Position numbers and translations under genes: made by a program
Shown here: in pieces, positions 34,358 to 45,740 of the stretch
Position numbering within the stretch: the stretch's first letter is position 1
Layout: the number at the start of each line of letters is the position of its first letter
Notes under the pieces: generated by a model
What the model was told of the DNA's origin: nothing
The model's database searches: none
The model's input: only the letters and a program-made list of their open reading frames with translations
DNA from: Polydactylus sextarius
Taxonomy: Eukaryota; Chordata; Actinopteri; Polynemidae
NCBI GenBank assembly: GCA_016801845.1
Contig: CM028931.1
Location: 15,938,305-16,002,304 of the forward strand
Length of the DNA stretch: 64,000 nt
Reading direction: 5' to 3'

Positions 34358-34925
34358 TAAAGGGGACATAGGATGCAATTTTTTTAATATTGCAAACTGT
34401 TCTTTAATGTCTCCAACTAGTGCATTTAACATTAGTTAGGCTGAAAAAGCCCAGGAACTTAAACAAGCTAATGTAACTTCATGAAATGACTGGTTTTCAG
34501 CGCACTTATGAATATTTAAATGAGCTGTGAGCTGATAGAGAAGGAGAAGTCACTGGAAATTAATGTTGGCGTCAAACACTTGACTTTATTTATTTCGCCG
34601 CCAAAATAAAAGGTTAAAATTAGAAAACGGAGATCGATCGAGGTACGTTCAATCGAGTAGAACATGTGATTAAACAGAGAAAATGATCGCAAAGCTGCTC
34701 GTTACTATATGTAACATGTAAAGTTGTGAACATCTGGATCATAAGTTATCAGACAAACAAGCTAAGCTATGCTAGCGTTAGCTTCAGCTCAGGTTAATTT
34801 TTCACGTAAAGCTCCTCTGTGGATCAAGAACAAACAAGAACATCTGGATTAGAAGTTATCGGAGATACAAGCTAAGCGATGTTAGCATTAGCTTCAGCTG
34901 TGGTTACAGCCCCTCCAGGAGGATT
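34358..34925. repeat. hAT-like remnant and ~75-bp tandem duplication
   Basis: The segment from TTAAAGGGGACATAGGATGC (about 34,358) to GAATATTTAAATGAGCTGTG (about 34,509) resembles non-autonomous hAT-type repeats of fish (inference). Separately, 34,729-34,800 and 34,838-34,912 are diverged copies of one sequence (GAACATCTGGAT ... GCTAAGC ... TTAGCTTCAGCT). Confidence 0.5.
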
Positions 34926-35689
34926 TTTTAATGTAAAACTTCTTTATTTGCTTCTCTTCCTCCTGAACTATTGGCTTGTTTTGATTTATTTTCCGATTAA
35001 CCCCTGCAAACTTCTTTTATGACGTCCTATAGATTAATACCAGATTCGCGATTGATAATGAAAGTAAGATTAGTTGCAGCCCCGACGTGATGGAAAACGG
35101 TATGACTGAGGACAACGCAGGCTGATTAAGAAAACAATACGTTTTTCAGGGGCTTTAATTGAAAGTATCTGTTAGCGTTTGTGATTGAAACCAGCCTGAC
35201 TTCAACTGACTAATGGATTTCTCGTTTCCCGACCTGCTCTCTGACTGTTATCAGCTGTCGCCCTGCTTCGCTTCACACTCATCCACTTTCTTTAGATCTA
35301 CGACATGCTATTGATCAGCGCCTGACAAGAGGAACGACCAGCAGTCAGCAACCAGACTCCTACCTAGGAGCTCTGTCGACTCTGTATGAATGATGACCCG
35401 GCCTCCGTCATACGTCTGGTTTGCGTGCGCGGTCGCGGATGTACCGCTGGGATTAGGACTCTCTCTTTCTCTGATCTCTCTGGTCTTTTGATGTGAAGGG
35501 GTCTGCGCTTCGTCTTCGTCTCGTGTCGGTCCGGCTACAAACGGCACCGTTGTCTTTCTGCTTGTCCAGAAGATGACGTGTGTCAGTTTCTGACTAGGTC
35601 ATAGTTATGGTTTAACCGCACTACTTGAAAAGTAAAGGTAAACAAGGCGAAGACTTGTCTTGATTTTGGACTCTTTTTGAGACAGTTAT
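34926..35689. other. No gene recognised
   Basis: Unique sequence; the reverse 79-codon frame at 35,308-35,547 has no domain. Confidence 0.4.
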
Positions 35690-35905
35690 GTCGACGTTTT
35701 GGAGTTCAATAATTAGTTTTGGGGCCATTTGTTCCACCTCTAATTTGGACCATACAGGGGTCGTACATCTTTCTGAAACTTTGACCGAATTTTGCCAAAT
35801 TTGGCGTAATAATTTTGCTATCTGGGTGGCGTCTCTTTAGCCTCCCATGAACCAAAACACAAGAGTAAAAGGATGAGGAATTGCACAATAACAATCCAGA
35901 TGTTT
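35690..35905. mobile_element. R3 interspersed repeat copy
   Basis: Shares GAGTTCAATAATTAGTTTTG, CCTCTAATTTGGACCATACA and CTGAAACTTTG with the other R3 copies. It continues into GGTGGCGTCTCTTTAGCCTC, a tail also present at about 36,800-36,870. Confidence 0.6.
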
Positions 35906-36261
35906 AGTGGACTTTGACAGGACCTCCACTCAACAAAACAAACTGACTTTGGTGATGAAATCTGTTAAAAAAAAAAAAAAAAATACAGAATAAAAGTTTC
36001 AGATTCAAAATAAATATTTCTGCTAAAAAATGTGTTTCTGTTAACTCTTTCTCATCTTGTGTCTAATATAAGACAAAATCCAGATGTTTGATGACTAAAA
36101 TCCTTCATTAGGTTAAATTTTACACATAAAACAATTAGCATCTGACAAGTTTATCATTAAAAGTTAGATGCAGTCACAGATGTGACACCAAAGACATGCA
36201 ATCGAATGAAACGGACCATTAGCTTAAAGGATAAAATGACAGATTTTATTTAAGATAATGT

Positions 36262-36726
36262 CCTTCGACTGCCGTCCAATCAACATTGCCCCGGACCCCT
36301 GTGGTCCTCCCGGCTGGAGGTTGGCCCACCAGGGTATGGACCCATGTCCTGGCTTCAGGCTTTGCCTTGCCTGGGTACTACATGTCCATAATCAGGGGTA
36401 AGGCCTTGGAAGACCCTAGAGAAGGCTCCTAGGGTCACTAGGGTGCGCAAACAACAAGAATACCCCAGAGGCATCCACTTCCACCAACTCCTCCAAGGGA
36501 CCTTGAGGGAAACAGTGTGTCTTGGGTCTTGGCTGGGGTGTCCTTTTGGTTCGGTATGCCCAGAATACCCTCTTCGGGAGGCATCCAAGGTGGCATTTCT
36601 GGGAGGAGAACCACCATCTTGGACACACCTGGGACACCCCGGCCAAAACCCAGGACTCGTTGGAGAGAATATGTCTCAAGTCTGGCCCAGGAACACCTCG
36701 AGGTCCGAGAGAGGGGGATGAAGTGA
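36262..36726 (+). mobile_element. Non-LTR retrotransposon 3' region remnant
   Basis: GC-richer than its surroundings. Segments such as TCCTCCCGGCTGGAGGTTGG, GGAGGCATCC and a terminal TGGAGAGAATATGTCTCAAG...GGCCCAGGAACACCTCGAGG resemble the 3' end of abundant fish LINE-type elements. There the last part encodes a conserved W-R-E-[YC]-V-S-x-L-A motif, here WREYVSSLAQEHLEV at about 36,660-36,705. Frames are broken and no reverse transcriptase core is present. Family assignment is from memory of the motif. Confidence 0.5.
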
Positions 36727-36783
36727 CGCTGTCGATTTTATATGTTATATGTTATTTAATAATATGATACACAGACTCTGTAT

Positions 36784-36872
36784 TGTTGAAATTTTTCGGA
36801 GGGTGGTGTCTCTATAGCCTCACATAAACCAAAAAGAAAAAACAAAACCACAAGAGCAGAAGGGTGAGGAAT
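36784..36872. mobile_element. R3 tail fragment
   Basis: GGTGGTGTCTCTATAGCCTC...AAACCAAAA...AGAAGGGTGAGGAAT parallels the R3 tail at about 35,826-35,882. The two tails flank the non-LTR remnant. Confidence 0.5.
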
Positions 36873-37600
36873 GTGTGTGAGTGTGTTTGTTTGTCTGCTG
36901 AGATTATTAGCGCCCCGTCGATTTGCAGTCCTCCCAACTCCGGCTTGTCGGTTAGAAATAAGGAGCTGCCATTGTGTTTTTCTTTCGCAAATGACAAAAC
37001 ACGCAGTTGTAAATCTGCAACGACACAAATTAACGTTGTAAACAAGTCTGATGACAGGATCCTGAAGCGGGGGCAGCGTTTAGGGAACCGTTAGTTGTTT
37101 ATGTCTCTGACTTTAAACTTGCCCATTAACCTCTTGCCATCCAGTTCACAACAACAAAAAGTGGATGAGTCACGGGGATTTATTACAAATGGGTCAAAGG
37201 AGACGTTTTATTAGCTGGAGGATATACATCTGTTTCTGAATGGATCTATTTTTGACCTGTTATGGTCTAACTTCCATTCAAACTGATAAGGGAGGCCTCT
37301 TCCTGAAGCTCCAGTGCTTGTTTGAGTCAACCCCTCGTTTTTTTTTTTTTTTTTTTTTTTTCCTCTTCCCCCCGTAGTCATATGGAAGTCATTTGCGAGC
37401 GAACACAAAGTCAGACAAACGTTGCAGCTGACTTCAGTGTTGGCTGAATGCACTCGTTGCTGCTGTAAGCAATCCTGGGACAGTTTGCCTCAACATCAGC
37501 CAGAGAAGTAATCCATTAGTCAGACAGTGAACCAGGCGGACGCCTAACGTGGTTTAAATACCGACGCAAACAGGAAGTGAACAGAAACAACTACTTATGT
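36873..37600. other. No gene recognised
   Basis: Overlapping short frames on both strands near 36,760-37,094 and a T22 run at about 37,340-37,361. No domain or exon evidence. Confidence 0.4.
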
Positions 37601-38248
37601 GCTTTACAAGCTCATCAATTTTCTCGCTCTTCACGGACACATCGGCCTGTTGTTCAGGTAAATGATGAATCTGCTGATCTGAAACACCCTTTAAAAAGAC
37701 TGTGATGAACAACTGGTGATGAAGGGTTTTCCAAATCAGCGGATTCATCATTTTCCCGAGCAACAGGCCGATGTGTCCGTGAAGAGCGAGGAAAGTGATG
37801 AATCTGCTGATGATGTTAGGTAAATCTTGTAAAAATAAAACAGGGTCCCTACACATAAACTGAAGTACTGATAACTTAAGTTTATAAAAAGATTGTTTTA
37901 CACTGTTGATGAAGGGAGTTCCACATCAGCAGATTCATCATTTTGAGGTGTGATGTGAATGTGATGAATCTGCTGATCTGGAACACACAAAGTTACACTT
38001 ACTAAGTTATCAGTACTTCAGTTTATGTGTAGGGCCCCTAATTATGCTACTGCTGAAGTGAAGTGATATTTTGAGCTTTATTAGTGGTTAAAAAATGACA
38101 ATTTAGATACATTTGGCTGGCTGCCCCATTTACTTTCATTGTTAACTATTTGGTTGTGGAAGAAAAAAGACAATATTACTTCAACCAACGCTAAAATCTC
38201 TCTTGAGGAGGCGTTTGGTGAAATAGACTCTGGACCGTCACTTCAAAC
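37601..38248. mobile_element. FB1 composite copy with three hairpin remnants
   Basis: A half hairpin at 37,612-37,686 has its loop in the reversed direction. A second hairpin follows at about 37,725-37,812 with the loop forward, and a shortened third at 37,918-37,984 (CACATC/GATCTG arms). A full right arm then runs to GAAATAGACTCTGGACCGTC near 38,240. Confidence 0.82.
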
Positions 38249-39789
38249 TTTTCCATTTTCAAGTTTACTAACAATGCATTAACACAACTGCACTTATGTG
38301 CAATAAGACGTTGGCGTCAGCTGGTTGAAACTGTCGAGAGCAATGAAAACAGAGCAAGAAGGTGCGAGAAATTGAGACTGGGAGAGAAAGCGAGACCGAG
38401 AGAGAGAGAGAGAGAAACCCCGGCAGCTCCCAGCTCTTGTTATTCTAACCCAGATTCAGCGCTGAAATGTGGCCACCATGTGGACCCTCTGGAGAAAGTG
38501 TGGCTCCCAGTGTCGACGCCGGCCAATCAGAGGAGGAGGGAGGAGGGGCTTGAGGAGGGTCTGGGAGTCAAGAGTCTGAAAAGAAGGCATTAAAGTGTGT
38601 GTGTGAGCAGAGGAGGACAGTCAGGGCAGAGAAGCCACATCTCCAGGAGAGCTGGACTTATCCACAGGCCAATGGAGACAGGTTGGACTGTTGTCTTTTG
38701 TTTTAATCGTCTTTCATTCATGTCTCATTTAACCCACTGTGGTGACTCCTTGGAGGAGGGAGGAGGGAGGAGGAGGGGGCATTTTAGTCACTTATTCATA
38801 CAAACTCTCTGTCAGCTGGGTTCCTGGCTGACGTAATAGGGTTATAAATATGATGTTTTAGGTCTGAATCACAACCGCTTTGTGAGCTCCAGGATGCTGA
38901 GCAGATGTGCAGAAGTGTTTGGAAAGACTGGCTCCTTTGCTGTGGAAAACCTGACTATGGACTCCTTTGTTATTGACTCCTATTATTATGACTAAAGTCT
39001 GCAATTTTTTTTTTTTTTTTTTTCTTAAATGATGATATGGCCGAGATGTTTTCTGCCGTTAAATAAATGATGGATGGCTCGTTTTTTTTTTTTATTGTCT
39101 TTCTTCTCCTCGTAGGCGATTGATTTTACACGGTTGTCGCTCATCTGGTGATTGTAGCTGTAGTTTTTTTTTTTTTTTCCTCCTTCCATGTGGTTTATCT
39201 TAATCTCAGAGCTGTTGTGAGACAAGGAAGTGTGTCTTTTGCCAACATTCAAGGTCCTCCGTGACCAATCATCTCCTGCATTCCCTTTCGGTAGCTGCAG
39301 GGGCTTCTCATTCAAACAGATCCTTTGCAGATTATAAGAACTCCCTTTGTTTTCCAACAAAAAACCTTCCCATTTGGTTTGCATAAGGCTTTGGAGAGAG
39401 GTGTGGTGTGGACGGTTTTGTCATTGGGTAATATTTCGCCCAATAATGCGGCCGAATTGCAGGTTGAAGACGTTTGTTAACTATCTTCTCCCGATGTCAC
39501 CTTTAGTCTGTCTGTGGACTTTCCATTAACCAAACGCACAATCCGGCTCTAAACAAACAGTCTCCACGGCGACGCGTGACTCAAACCCCACGCCGTGTCC
39601 ATAGATATGTAGATTGTTTCCTGTCGGTGGCGGCGTGGAAATGCGTTTCCTGCTGTTTTGTCAACGTGAGAAGAGAAAGGCTGAGTGGCCACTTTTAAAC
39701 AGGAGCTGTGTGGTTTGGCAGCGACGATCCATCAGCTCGTCCACCACTTTGAAACTTTCACAACTTAAATATCTGGATTTCTGTTCGTA
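38249..39789. other. Non-coding; possible minor promoter near 38.5 kb
   Basis: At 38,523 a CCAAT box is followed by G/A-rich sequence, a weak TTAAAG at about 38,590 and, near 38,682, a possible splice donor (ACAG|GTTGGA). This could be a short 5' exon, but nothing confirms it. T-tracts occur near 39,005, 39,081 and 39,165. The 119-codon reverse frame at 39,025-39,384 is poly-Lys-rich and not credible. Confidence 0.3.
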
Positions 39790-40915
39790 GTCCCCAGAGG
39801 ATGAATGGTACGTACCTTGATGATTCCCTATCTTGTCCTGTTGTACACTATGAGGTTTATCATTTCATTTCTGAGTCACAGATATTTACAAGTGTTGGAA
39901 GAAACTCTTTGTATTGAAATTTGGTGAGTACATTCATGGTACCCAGAGGATGAACTTTGGTGTCATGTATTTAAGAGAGGATTGGTACAAAAACTAGTAC
40001 AGATGGTCATAAATTGTTGTTTAATTGTTGTGAAATATCTTAACATCTCCTGAATCAAATGGCATAAATTTTGGGTTCAGACTTTCATGGTACCCAGAGG
40101 ATACGTTTTACATCGCTTTATGAATCTCTGCCATTTATTGTAAAGTACTAAGCTGTTGGCCGTTTTGGTTCTTAGTGACACATCTTTACAAATATCTAAT
40201 GACCAGAGGTGCCCAGAGGATAAATTGAAATACATTTTGTGATCATTTGAAATATTCATGGTGCCCAGAAGATACATTGTTAAAGAGTTTGGTCTTGACT
40301 TTGGTGTCTCCAGTGGAGTCAAAGTTGGAATTTATCTTTTTAAATATTTCACCATCTCCAGCGCAAAATGATATTAACTTTGGTACAGATATTCATGGTA
40401 CCCAGAGGATACTTTTACAGAGCTGCTGTTTACAGTAGTGCACTATGAGGTCGACCTTTTTGGTTCTTAGCGACACGTCTTTACAAATATCAAATGACAC
40501 ATTCATGGTGCCCAGAGGATCAATTGTAGTAAGTTTTGTGATCATTTTGAATTATTCATGGTACTCAGAAGATACATTTTTGAAAAGTTTGGTCTTGACT
40601 TGTCATCTAGGAGTCTAAGTTGGCATCTATCTTGCGAAATACCTCAACATCTCCTGTGAGAAATGCTATTAACTTTGGTACAGACATTCATGTTCCCCAG
40701 AGGATACATTTTGTAGGGTTTGATGATTGTATCTATTAACAACCACTGGAGGGATTGTCATTAAATTTCACAGACATGTTCGTGGTGCCCTGAGGATGAA
40801 CTGGGGCACTTGACTTTATCATCTTGTCAAATATCTTTAATATCTCGTTGAGGGAGTTTTGCAGAATGTGGTACAAACATTCGTGGTACCCAGAGGATGA
40901 AGCCAAAAAACAGTT
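39790..40915. repeat. Degenerate tandem repeat, CCCAGAGGATGAA type (block 1)
   Basis: Units of about 80-180 bp each carry a TTCATGGTACCCAGAGGATG-like core, seen near 39,800, 39,935, 40,090, 40,210, 40,258, 40,394, 40,505, 40,556, 40,688, 40,780 and 40,890. Between the cores lie TTTGATTTTGACT and GGTGTCNCCAGTGG-like strings. This resembles a dispersed repeat widely seen in teleosts. Minus-strand translations of it are not genes. Confidence 0.85.
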
Positions 40916-41376
40916 TAGTAAACTCTTCACTTTTCTTCCACCACCGTTCTCCTATTTTTCACTCATTGGTGTTGGCATTTGTCAGATGGTAGGGAGTCTT
41001 GTAAGTGTGTGTGTAGATGGGGTTTTGTGTTGGGAGGGTGGGGGGGTCACTGGGGTTGGTGAGTAGCAATCTGAGGGTCGTAAACTCCTCTGTGTATGTA
41101 AACTGAGACTCAAATAATCCTCAGTTGCCCCCCCCTCTACCCAACCCTTGGTTACTCAGGTGGCATAAAGGACATCATAAATCCACCCTGGCCTTCACAT
41201 ACATAGACTGTCATGCTACAATCTGTCTCGGGGAACTTCTGTTCGCGATAACTGGCCGTGATAACAGCGAGCAGATGTCTGGACACATGTTGTGACATCT
41301 ACCAGTTACATTAATAGAAGCAGACTTGTCCAGACTTGTTTTACATCTAACAAGTCAACGGAAAAACAAAAGCTAC
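40916..41376. other. No gene recognised
   Basis: G-rich stretch near 41,020-41,060, C8 run near 41,129; no exon signal. Confidence 0.4.
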
Positions 41377-41998
41377 CACCAGTAGGGCACTGCTAGTAGG
41401 TTACTGCTAGTAGGGTACCGCTAGTAGGGTACCGCTAGTAGGGTACCGCTAGTAGGGCGCCGCTAGTAGGGTGCCGCTAGTAGGGCACCGCTAGTAGGGT
41501 ATTGCTAGTAGGGTGCCCCTAGTAGGGTGCCACTAGTAGGGCACCGCTAATAGGGTATTGCTAGTAGGGTGCCGCTAGTAGGGTGCCGCTAGTAGGGTAT
41601 TGCTAGTAGGGTGCTGCTAGTAGGGTGCCGCTAGTAGGGCACCGCTAATAGGGTATTGCTAGTAGGGTGCCGCTAGTAAGGCACCGCTAGTAGGGCGCTG
41701 CTAGTAAGGCACCGCTAGTAAGGCACCGCTGATAGGTTACTGCCAGTAGGGCACCACTCGTAGGGTACCGCTAATAGGGTATTGCTAGTAGGGTGCCGCT
41801 AGTAAGGCACCGCTAGTAGGGCGCTGCTAGTAAGGCACCGCTAGTAAGGCACCGCTGATAGGTTACTGCTAGTAAGGCACCGCTAGTAGGGCACCGCTAG
41901 TAGGGTATTGCTAGTAGGGCGCCGCTAGTAAGGCGCCGCTAGTAAGGCGCCGCTAGTAGGGTGCTGCTAGTAGGGTGCTGCTAGTAGGGCACCATTGT
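41377..41998. repeat. 14-bp minisatellite, GCTAGTAGGGTACC
   Basis: About 44 tandem 14-mers. The four positions after GGG/AGG vary (TACC, CACC, CGCC, TGCC, TATT, CGCT), while GCTAGTAGG is nearly fixed. A block with the same variant order recurs (41,549-41,660 resembles 41,650-41,740 and 41,764-41,870), so groups of units have been duplicated together. Confidence 0.96.
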
Positions 41999-43232
41999 AA
42001 CGACCGACAAGGCCGTGCAATGTAAACTACAAACGTACTGCAGCACAAAAAAAAAAGGGGGCAAAGGTTAAGTGTCCGGGTCTTCAAAAGCCTTCGAATC
42101 TGCCCAGGTGGTTTTGTTTAGAATCGTTTGAGCTGCAACAATATTCCTGTCAGTGAGGAATTAGCTTTTCGCAACTGGCCGGCAAATGTTTGACCTTAAA
42201 ACTTCAGAGTGGCCGTGCCTCACGCCTCAAAAGCCGTTTGTCTTAAATCCTAACGGCTAACATCAGTCTTGTCAAAGGGCCTGAGGGACTCCCTCCTCCT
42301 CCTCCTCCTCCTGCTGCTGCTGCTGCTGCTGCTTCCACTAACGTCAACGGTCTATTTTTTGTGAGAGTTTTTTCAAACACTTCAGTCCAGTAGGTTAATG
42401 TGCGTCTGCATCTGTTCCTGCTGCATCTGCTCACAGTGAGGCAATGCAAACGCTTGTGATTCATGAAATTAATTTTGGTTTAAAATCCACATCCAAGCGG
42501 TCCCGTCTGTGCCTGCTCTTGATGATCTCATCTATTTCTTACGGTCCAAACATACGAGCGCGCACACACCACCACTCCGCGAGAGACCACAGATCTGGGT
42601 CATTTTTCTCCACTTGGAAAAGATGAAGGCTGAGGCGGGGAGGGGAACGGGGAATTAGAAAGAAAGAAAAGAAAGAATAAAAAGAGCTGTTGTTGATATC
42701 TCAACAGGATGACAAAGATCAAAGTTTGTGTAACGCTCTTACTCACGCTCGCCGAGATGCGACCGCAGGGGGACGACCGTGGCTGAAGGGTGCACCAGCG
42801 GGGAGGCGTGCAATGGAAAACCCTTCGCGGTGCGGTGCGAGCACACGTGTCAACAGCGCTCCCCCCCCACCCCTCCACCACCACCCCTCCACCCGGCGGC
42901 TCCCTCTTCGTGCCGCTGCCAAACACTGGTCGGAGAATGACTTACAGAGTCCCCGGGAGACGGCGGCCAAACCAGAGCAGAAAGACTCAAAAAAAAAAAA
43001 AAGAAAAAAAAGAAAAGAAACAACTGTCAGCTTTGGCTCGCAGCTTTATTTATAACACGAGGCACAAAAGGCTTTTTGAAAGCGTATTTGAATCTGCTCT
43101 GAATATCCAGCTTTTTGTTTGTGTGTTTAATTCGCGCTTTTCGGTCAGTGTCCGCTTCCTCGACGTGTTGTCAGCGGGAGTTTGTGTCGGGTTTGACCTT
43201 TTTCTCTGCGTCTGCATCCGTTTTCTCAATCT
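41999..43232. other. No gene recognised; CpG-rich patch
   Basis: CTC then TGC repeats at 42,291-42,333. A CpG-rich segment at about 42,735-42,965 is open in several frames on both strands (up to 155 codons), but no domain is recognisable. An A-rich tract lies at 42,990-43,020. Confidence 0.4.
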
Positions 43233-44442
43233 TAAAGGAGAAATTCGGGTTTGTTAAAACACGATAACCAGTTGTTATGTTGCTGAGGAGCTAAACTACG
43301 CTAACCTGTTACATTATGAACATTGTTATTTTCATCGTTCTCACCATGCTAGTGATTGGGGCATCAAGTTAGCTTGAAGTCGTCGCTACTTTAAACCATT
43401 AAAACAGCTCAAAGTAGCTCCACACTTCCTTGCTGCTGTAACAAGGATCCTGACTTTTAAAACAACTTTGTAAGTGAACACATCGTTTATTAAAAAGACT
43501 TTTTTTACAGGTAGGACCTAGAGGTAGTTTAAGATAATGTCCGATATTGACGAACACAAACTAACGGTCAGAACAGGAGGAGATGGTACAGATGAATTTA
43601 TTCCCTTGTAGACAATAACCAGATATTGTCACTAACAGATAAAATCAATGTATTTGCACCAATTAATTTGTACCATCTCTCCTCCTATTGGTTCGTGTTC
43701 GTTCGATATCTTAAACTACCTGTAAAAAAAAGTCTTTTTAATAAACGATAAACTTCTCACTGCCTCGTTTTAAACCAGGATCCTTGTTACAGCAGCCAGG
43801 AAGTGTGGATCTACTTTGATCTGTTTTAATGGTTTAAAATTAGGGATGTCTGATATCGACTTTTTTTTTTTTTTTGTTATCGCCGATATCATCCGAACAC
43901 TTAGTATGCGATTCCGATATCAAGCGATACCGATACATGCAGACGTTTTTCCCTACAACTTATTTTAGTTCACATCACACGTGTCTTGTTGTAGAATCAA
44001 TCTAACCGCCGCGGGTTGATGAGGTCATCAATCTTGCGCGCTGATAAACGTCCCAGGTGTTACGTTATCGGGTTTTCATTATCGGAGGAGAAACCGATAA
44101 CGATCCTGACAGATATTAGATAATTATGCCAATATCAGGTTTGGTTTGTTCTATCTCCTCCTGTTCTGACCATTGGTTCATGTTCATCAATATGTTAAAC
44201 TATCACTATGTCTCCTTGTTATATCAACAAGGAAGTGTGAAGCTACTTTAATTTGTTTTAATGGTTTAAAAAGCGACGTCTTCAAGCTAACTTGATGCCC
44301 CAATCACTAGCATGGTGAGAACGATGAAAATAACAATGTTCGTAATGAAACAGGCTAAAGTAGTTTAGCTCCTCAGCAACATAACAACCGGTTATCGTGT
44401 TTTAACAAACCTAAAGTTCGTTTTACACGAATTTCTCCTTTG
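43233..44442. mobile_element. FB2 foldback element, copy 1
   Basis: Ends are AAAGGAGAAATTCG and CGAATTTCTCCTTT. Long imperfect inverted arms carry TTGTTAAAACACGATAACC, CATGCTAGTGATTGGGGCA and ACAAGGATCCTG, each matched by its complement on the far side. A ~260 bp ATCGATATCGG-rich insert (about 43,848-44,110, beginning AGGGATGTCTGATATCGA) lies on one side only. No frame. Copy 2 is inverted at 54,590. Confidence 0.88.
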
Positions 44443-44880
44443 ACTCATTCTAACCCGTTCAACTTTGTCTCCACACAAACACAAATTCTCTTGTTTCACT
44501 GTTTCGTTTTGTGTTTTTACAACCCACAGTCACAAAGATCCACCGGGAGTAACGAGCACAACCAGTGCCCTGATCACAAATCCTTAAACATAAACACACT
44601 GAAAACAGAAGAGGCCCACTTCAAACAGACACATCCATACACAACTCATTAGGACCCCCCCCCTTCCCCTCTTAAGCATCCACATAGGAGCCTCCCTTCC
44701 TACACTGTCTGCATCTCCTCCTCCTCACTTTCCTTTCTTTTCAACACTTCCACAACTGCAGGACAAGAAAAAATGAACCGTTTCAGATCGTGTGTGCAAT
44801 TACATTTTATATGTGCAATCAGAAGCGCACGCTGACCCCGATCCTCCATCTCTTCTGTCTCTTGTTTTATCTCCCTGTAG
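44443..44880. other. Upstream flank or intron end of lhfpl2
   Basis: Unique sequence. The last 35 bases form a polypyrimidine tract (TCTTCTGTCTCTTGTTTTAT, then CTCCCTGTAG) ending in AG at 44,879-44,880, a strong candidate 3' splice site for the exon holding the lhfpl2 start. Confidence 0.5.
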
Positions 44881-45297
44881 GTGTGTCTGATGTGACGCCA
44901 GCGGGCTGGCTCCGGGAACGCAACTTCAATACGATGTAGACACCAAAAAAAAAAAAAAAACAGAAAACAAAAAAAAAAACCAGACAGAATAAGAGTCGGA
45001 ACGTGTCGAGCCGAGCTGACAGAAGGAGGGCGCAGTCCGAGGAGGAGGAGGAGGAACAGCAGCTGTTGCCGAAACGACACCAGCGCAAGATAAGAAGCGA
45101 AAGAAGTCAAATAGAGAGAAAAAACAGGGAAGTGGCAGACTGTGAATCATTGACCTGAACCCTGAACCGCATCACTGACTCCTTTCTGTCAAACTCAAAG
45201 AGACGGATTCGCCGCTTCGGCTTTTGTCTTGGTCTTTTTTTTTTTTTTTTTTTTTTTTTTTCCTGAAAGAAAACCTGAGACTCCAGCCGCCGTCAGC
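44881..45297 (+). promoter_or_regulatory. lhfpl2: Candidate lhfpl2 5' UTR with two start-stop uORFs
   Basis: If the acceptor at 44,880 is used, the leader is 417 nt and contains only two ATGs before the coding start. Both are followed at once by a stop: ATGTGA at 44,890-44,895 and ATGTAG at 44,934-44,939. Such minimal uORFs usually reduce or gate translation. It also contains GGAGGAGGAGG and a 27-T run (45,235-45,261). An alternative acceptor (T-run then CCTGAAAG|A at about 45,269) would leave a 28-nt leader without uORFs; the sequence alone does not decide. Confidence 0.4.
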
Positions 45298-45718
45298 ATG
45301 TGCCATGTCATTGTCACCTGCCGCTCCATGCTGTGGACTCTGCTGAGCATCGTGGCCGCGTTCGGTGAGCTCATCGCCTTCATGAGCACTGACTGGTTGG
45401 TGGGATACCCCCGCACTCCGGACGCCGTCTTCGGCCACCACGGGGCAACCGCAGCCGGAGAGGCCTACAGACCCACTTTGGGCATCTACGGCCGTTGTAT
45501 AAAACTGCCCCACCACCAACGTGGAATACTGTGCGGACCGTACGCTGTACACTTTGGGGAGATCGCCAGCGGGTTCTGGCAGGCTACGTCCATCTTCCTG
45601 GCGGCGGGGATCCTGCTGCTTTGCGCCGTGGCGTTCATCTCCGTCTTCACCATGTGCTTCCAGAGCATCATGAAGAAGAGCATCTTCAATGTGTGTGGAC
45701 TGCTGCAAGGGATCGCAG
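45298..45718 (+). CDS. lhfpl2: LHFPL2 tetraspan protein, coding exon A (residues 1-141)
   Basis: First coding exon of LHFPL tetraspan subfamily member 2, a four-pass membrane protein of the claudin-like/PMP22-related superfamily. Mammalian LHFPL2 has been tied to reproductive-tract development; its molecular activity is poorly defined. The start is the ATG giving MCHVIVTC, with A at -3; the in-frame ATG at 45,229 would only add a poly-Phe run from the T-tract and is rejected. Visible features: TM1 at about 11-31, DW at 32-33, first extracellular loop with Cys67 and Cys79 (LGIYGRC, LCGPY), GFWQAT at 92-97, TM2 at about 96-120, then QSIMKKSIFNVCGLLQGIAG. The loop region 38-55 (GYPRTPDAVFGHH area) is the least family-like part. 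The exon ends CAG|GTGAGA, phase 1, splitting Gly141. I cannot tell lhfpl2a from lhfpl2b. Confidence 0.96.
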
Positions 45719-45740
45719 GTGAGATTCACACTTAAACATA

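Noticed and set aside
41377..41998. CRISPR-like repeat array
   Set aside because: Units are 14 bp head to tail with no spacers, in vertebrate DNA; it is a minisatellite.
42690..43257. Frames of 108-155 codons over a CpG-rich patch
   Set aside because: Open on both strands, Pro/Lys-biased by homopolymers, no domain. It could be a CpG-rich regulatory patch but nothing confirms that.
45229..45297. N-terminal extension of lhfpl2 from an upstream in-frame ATG
   Set aside because: It would add a poly-Phe run encoded by a T-tract. The family start is the MCHVIVTC methionine at 45,298.
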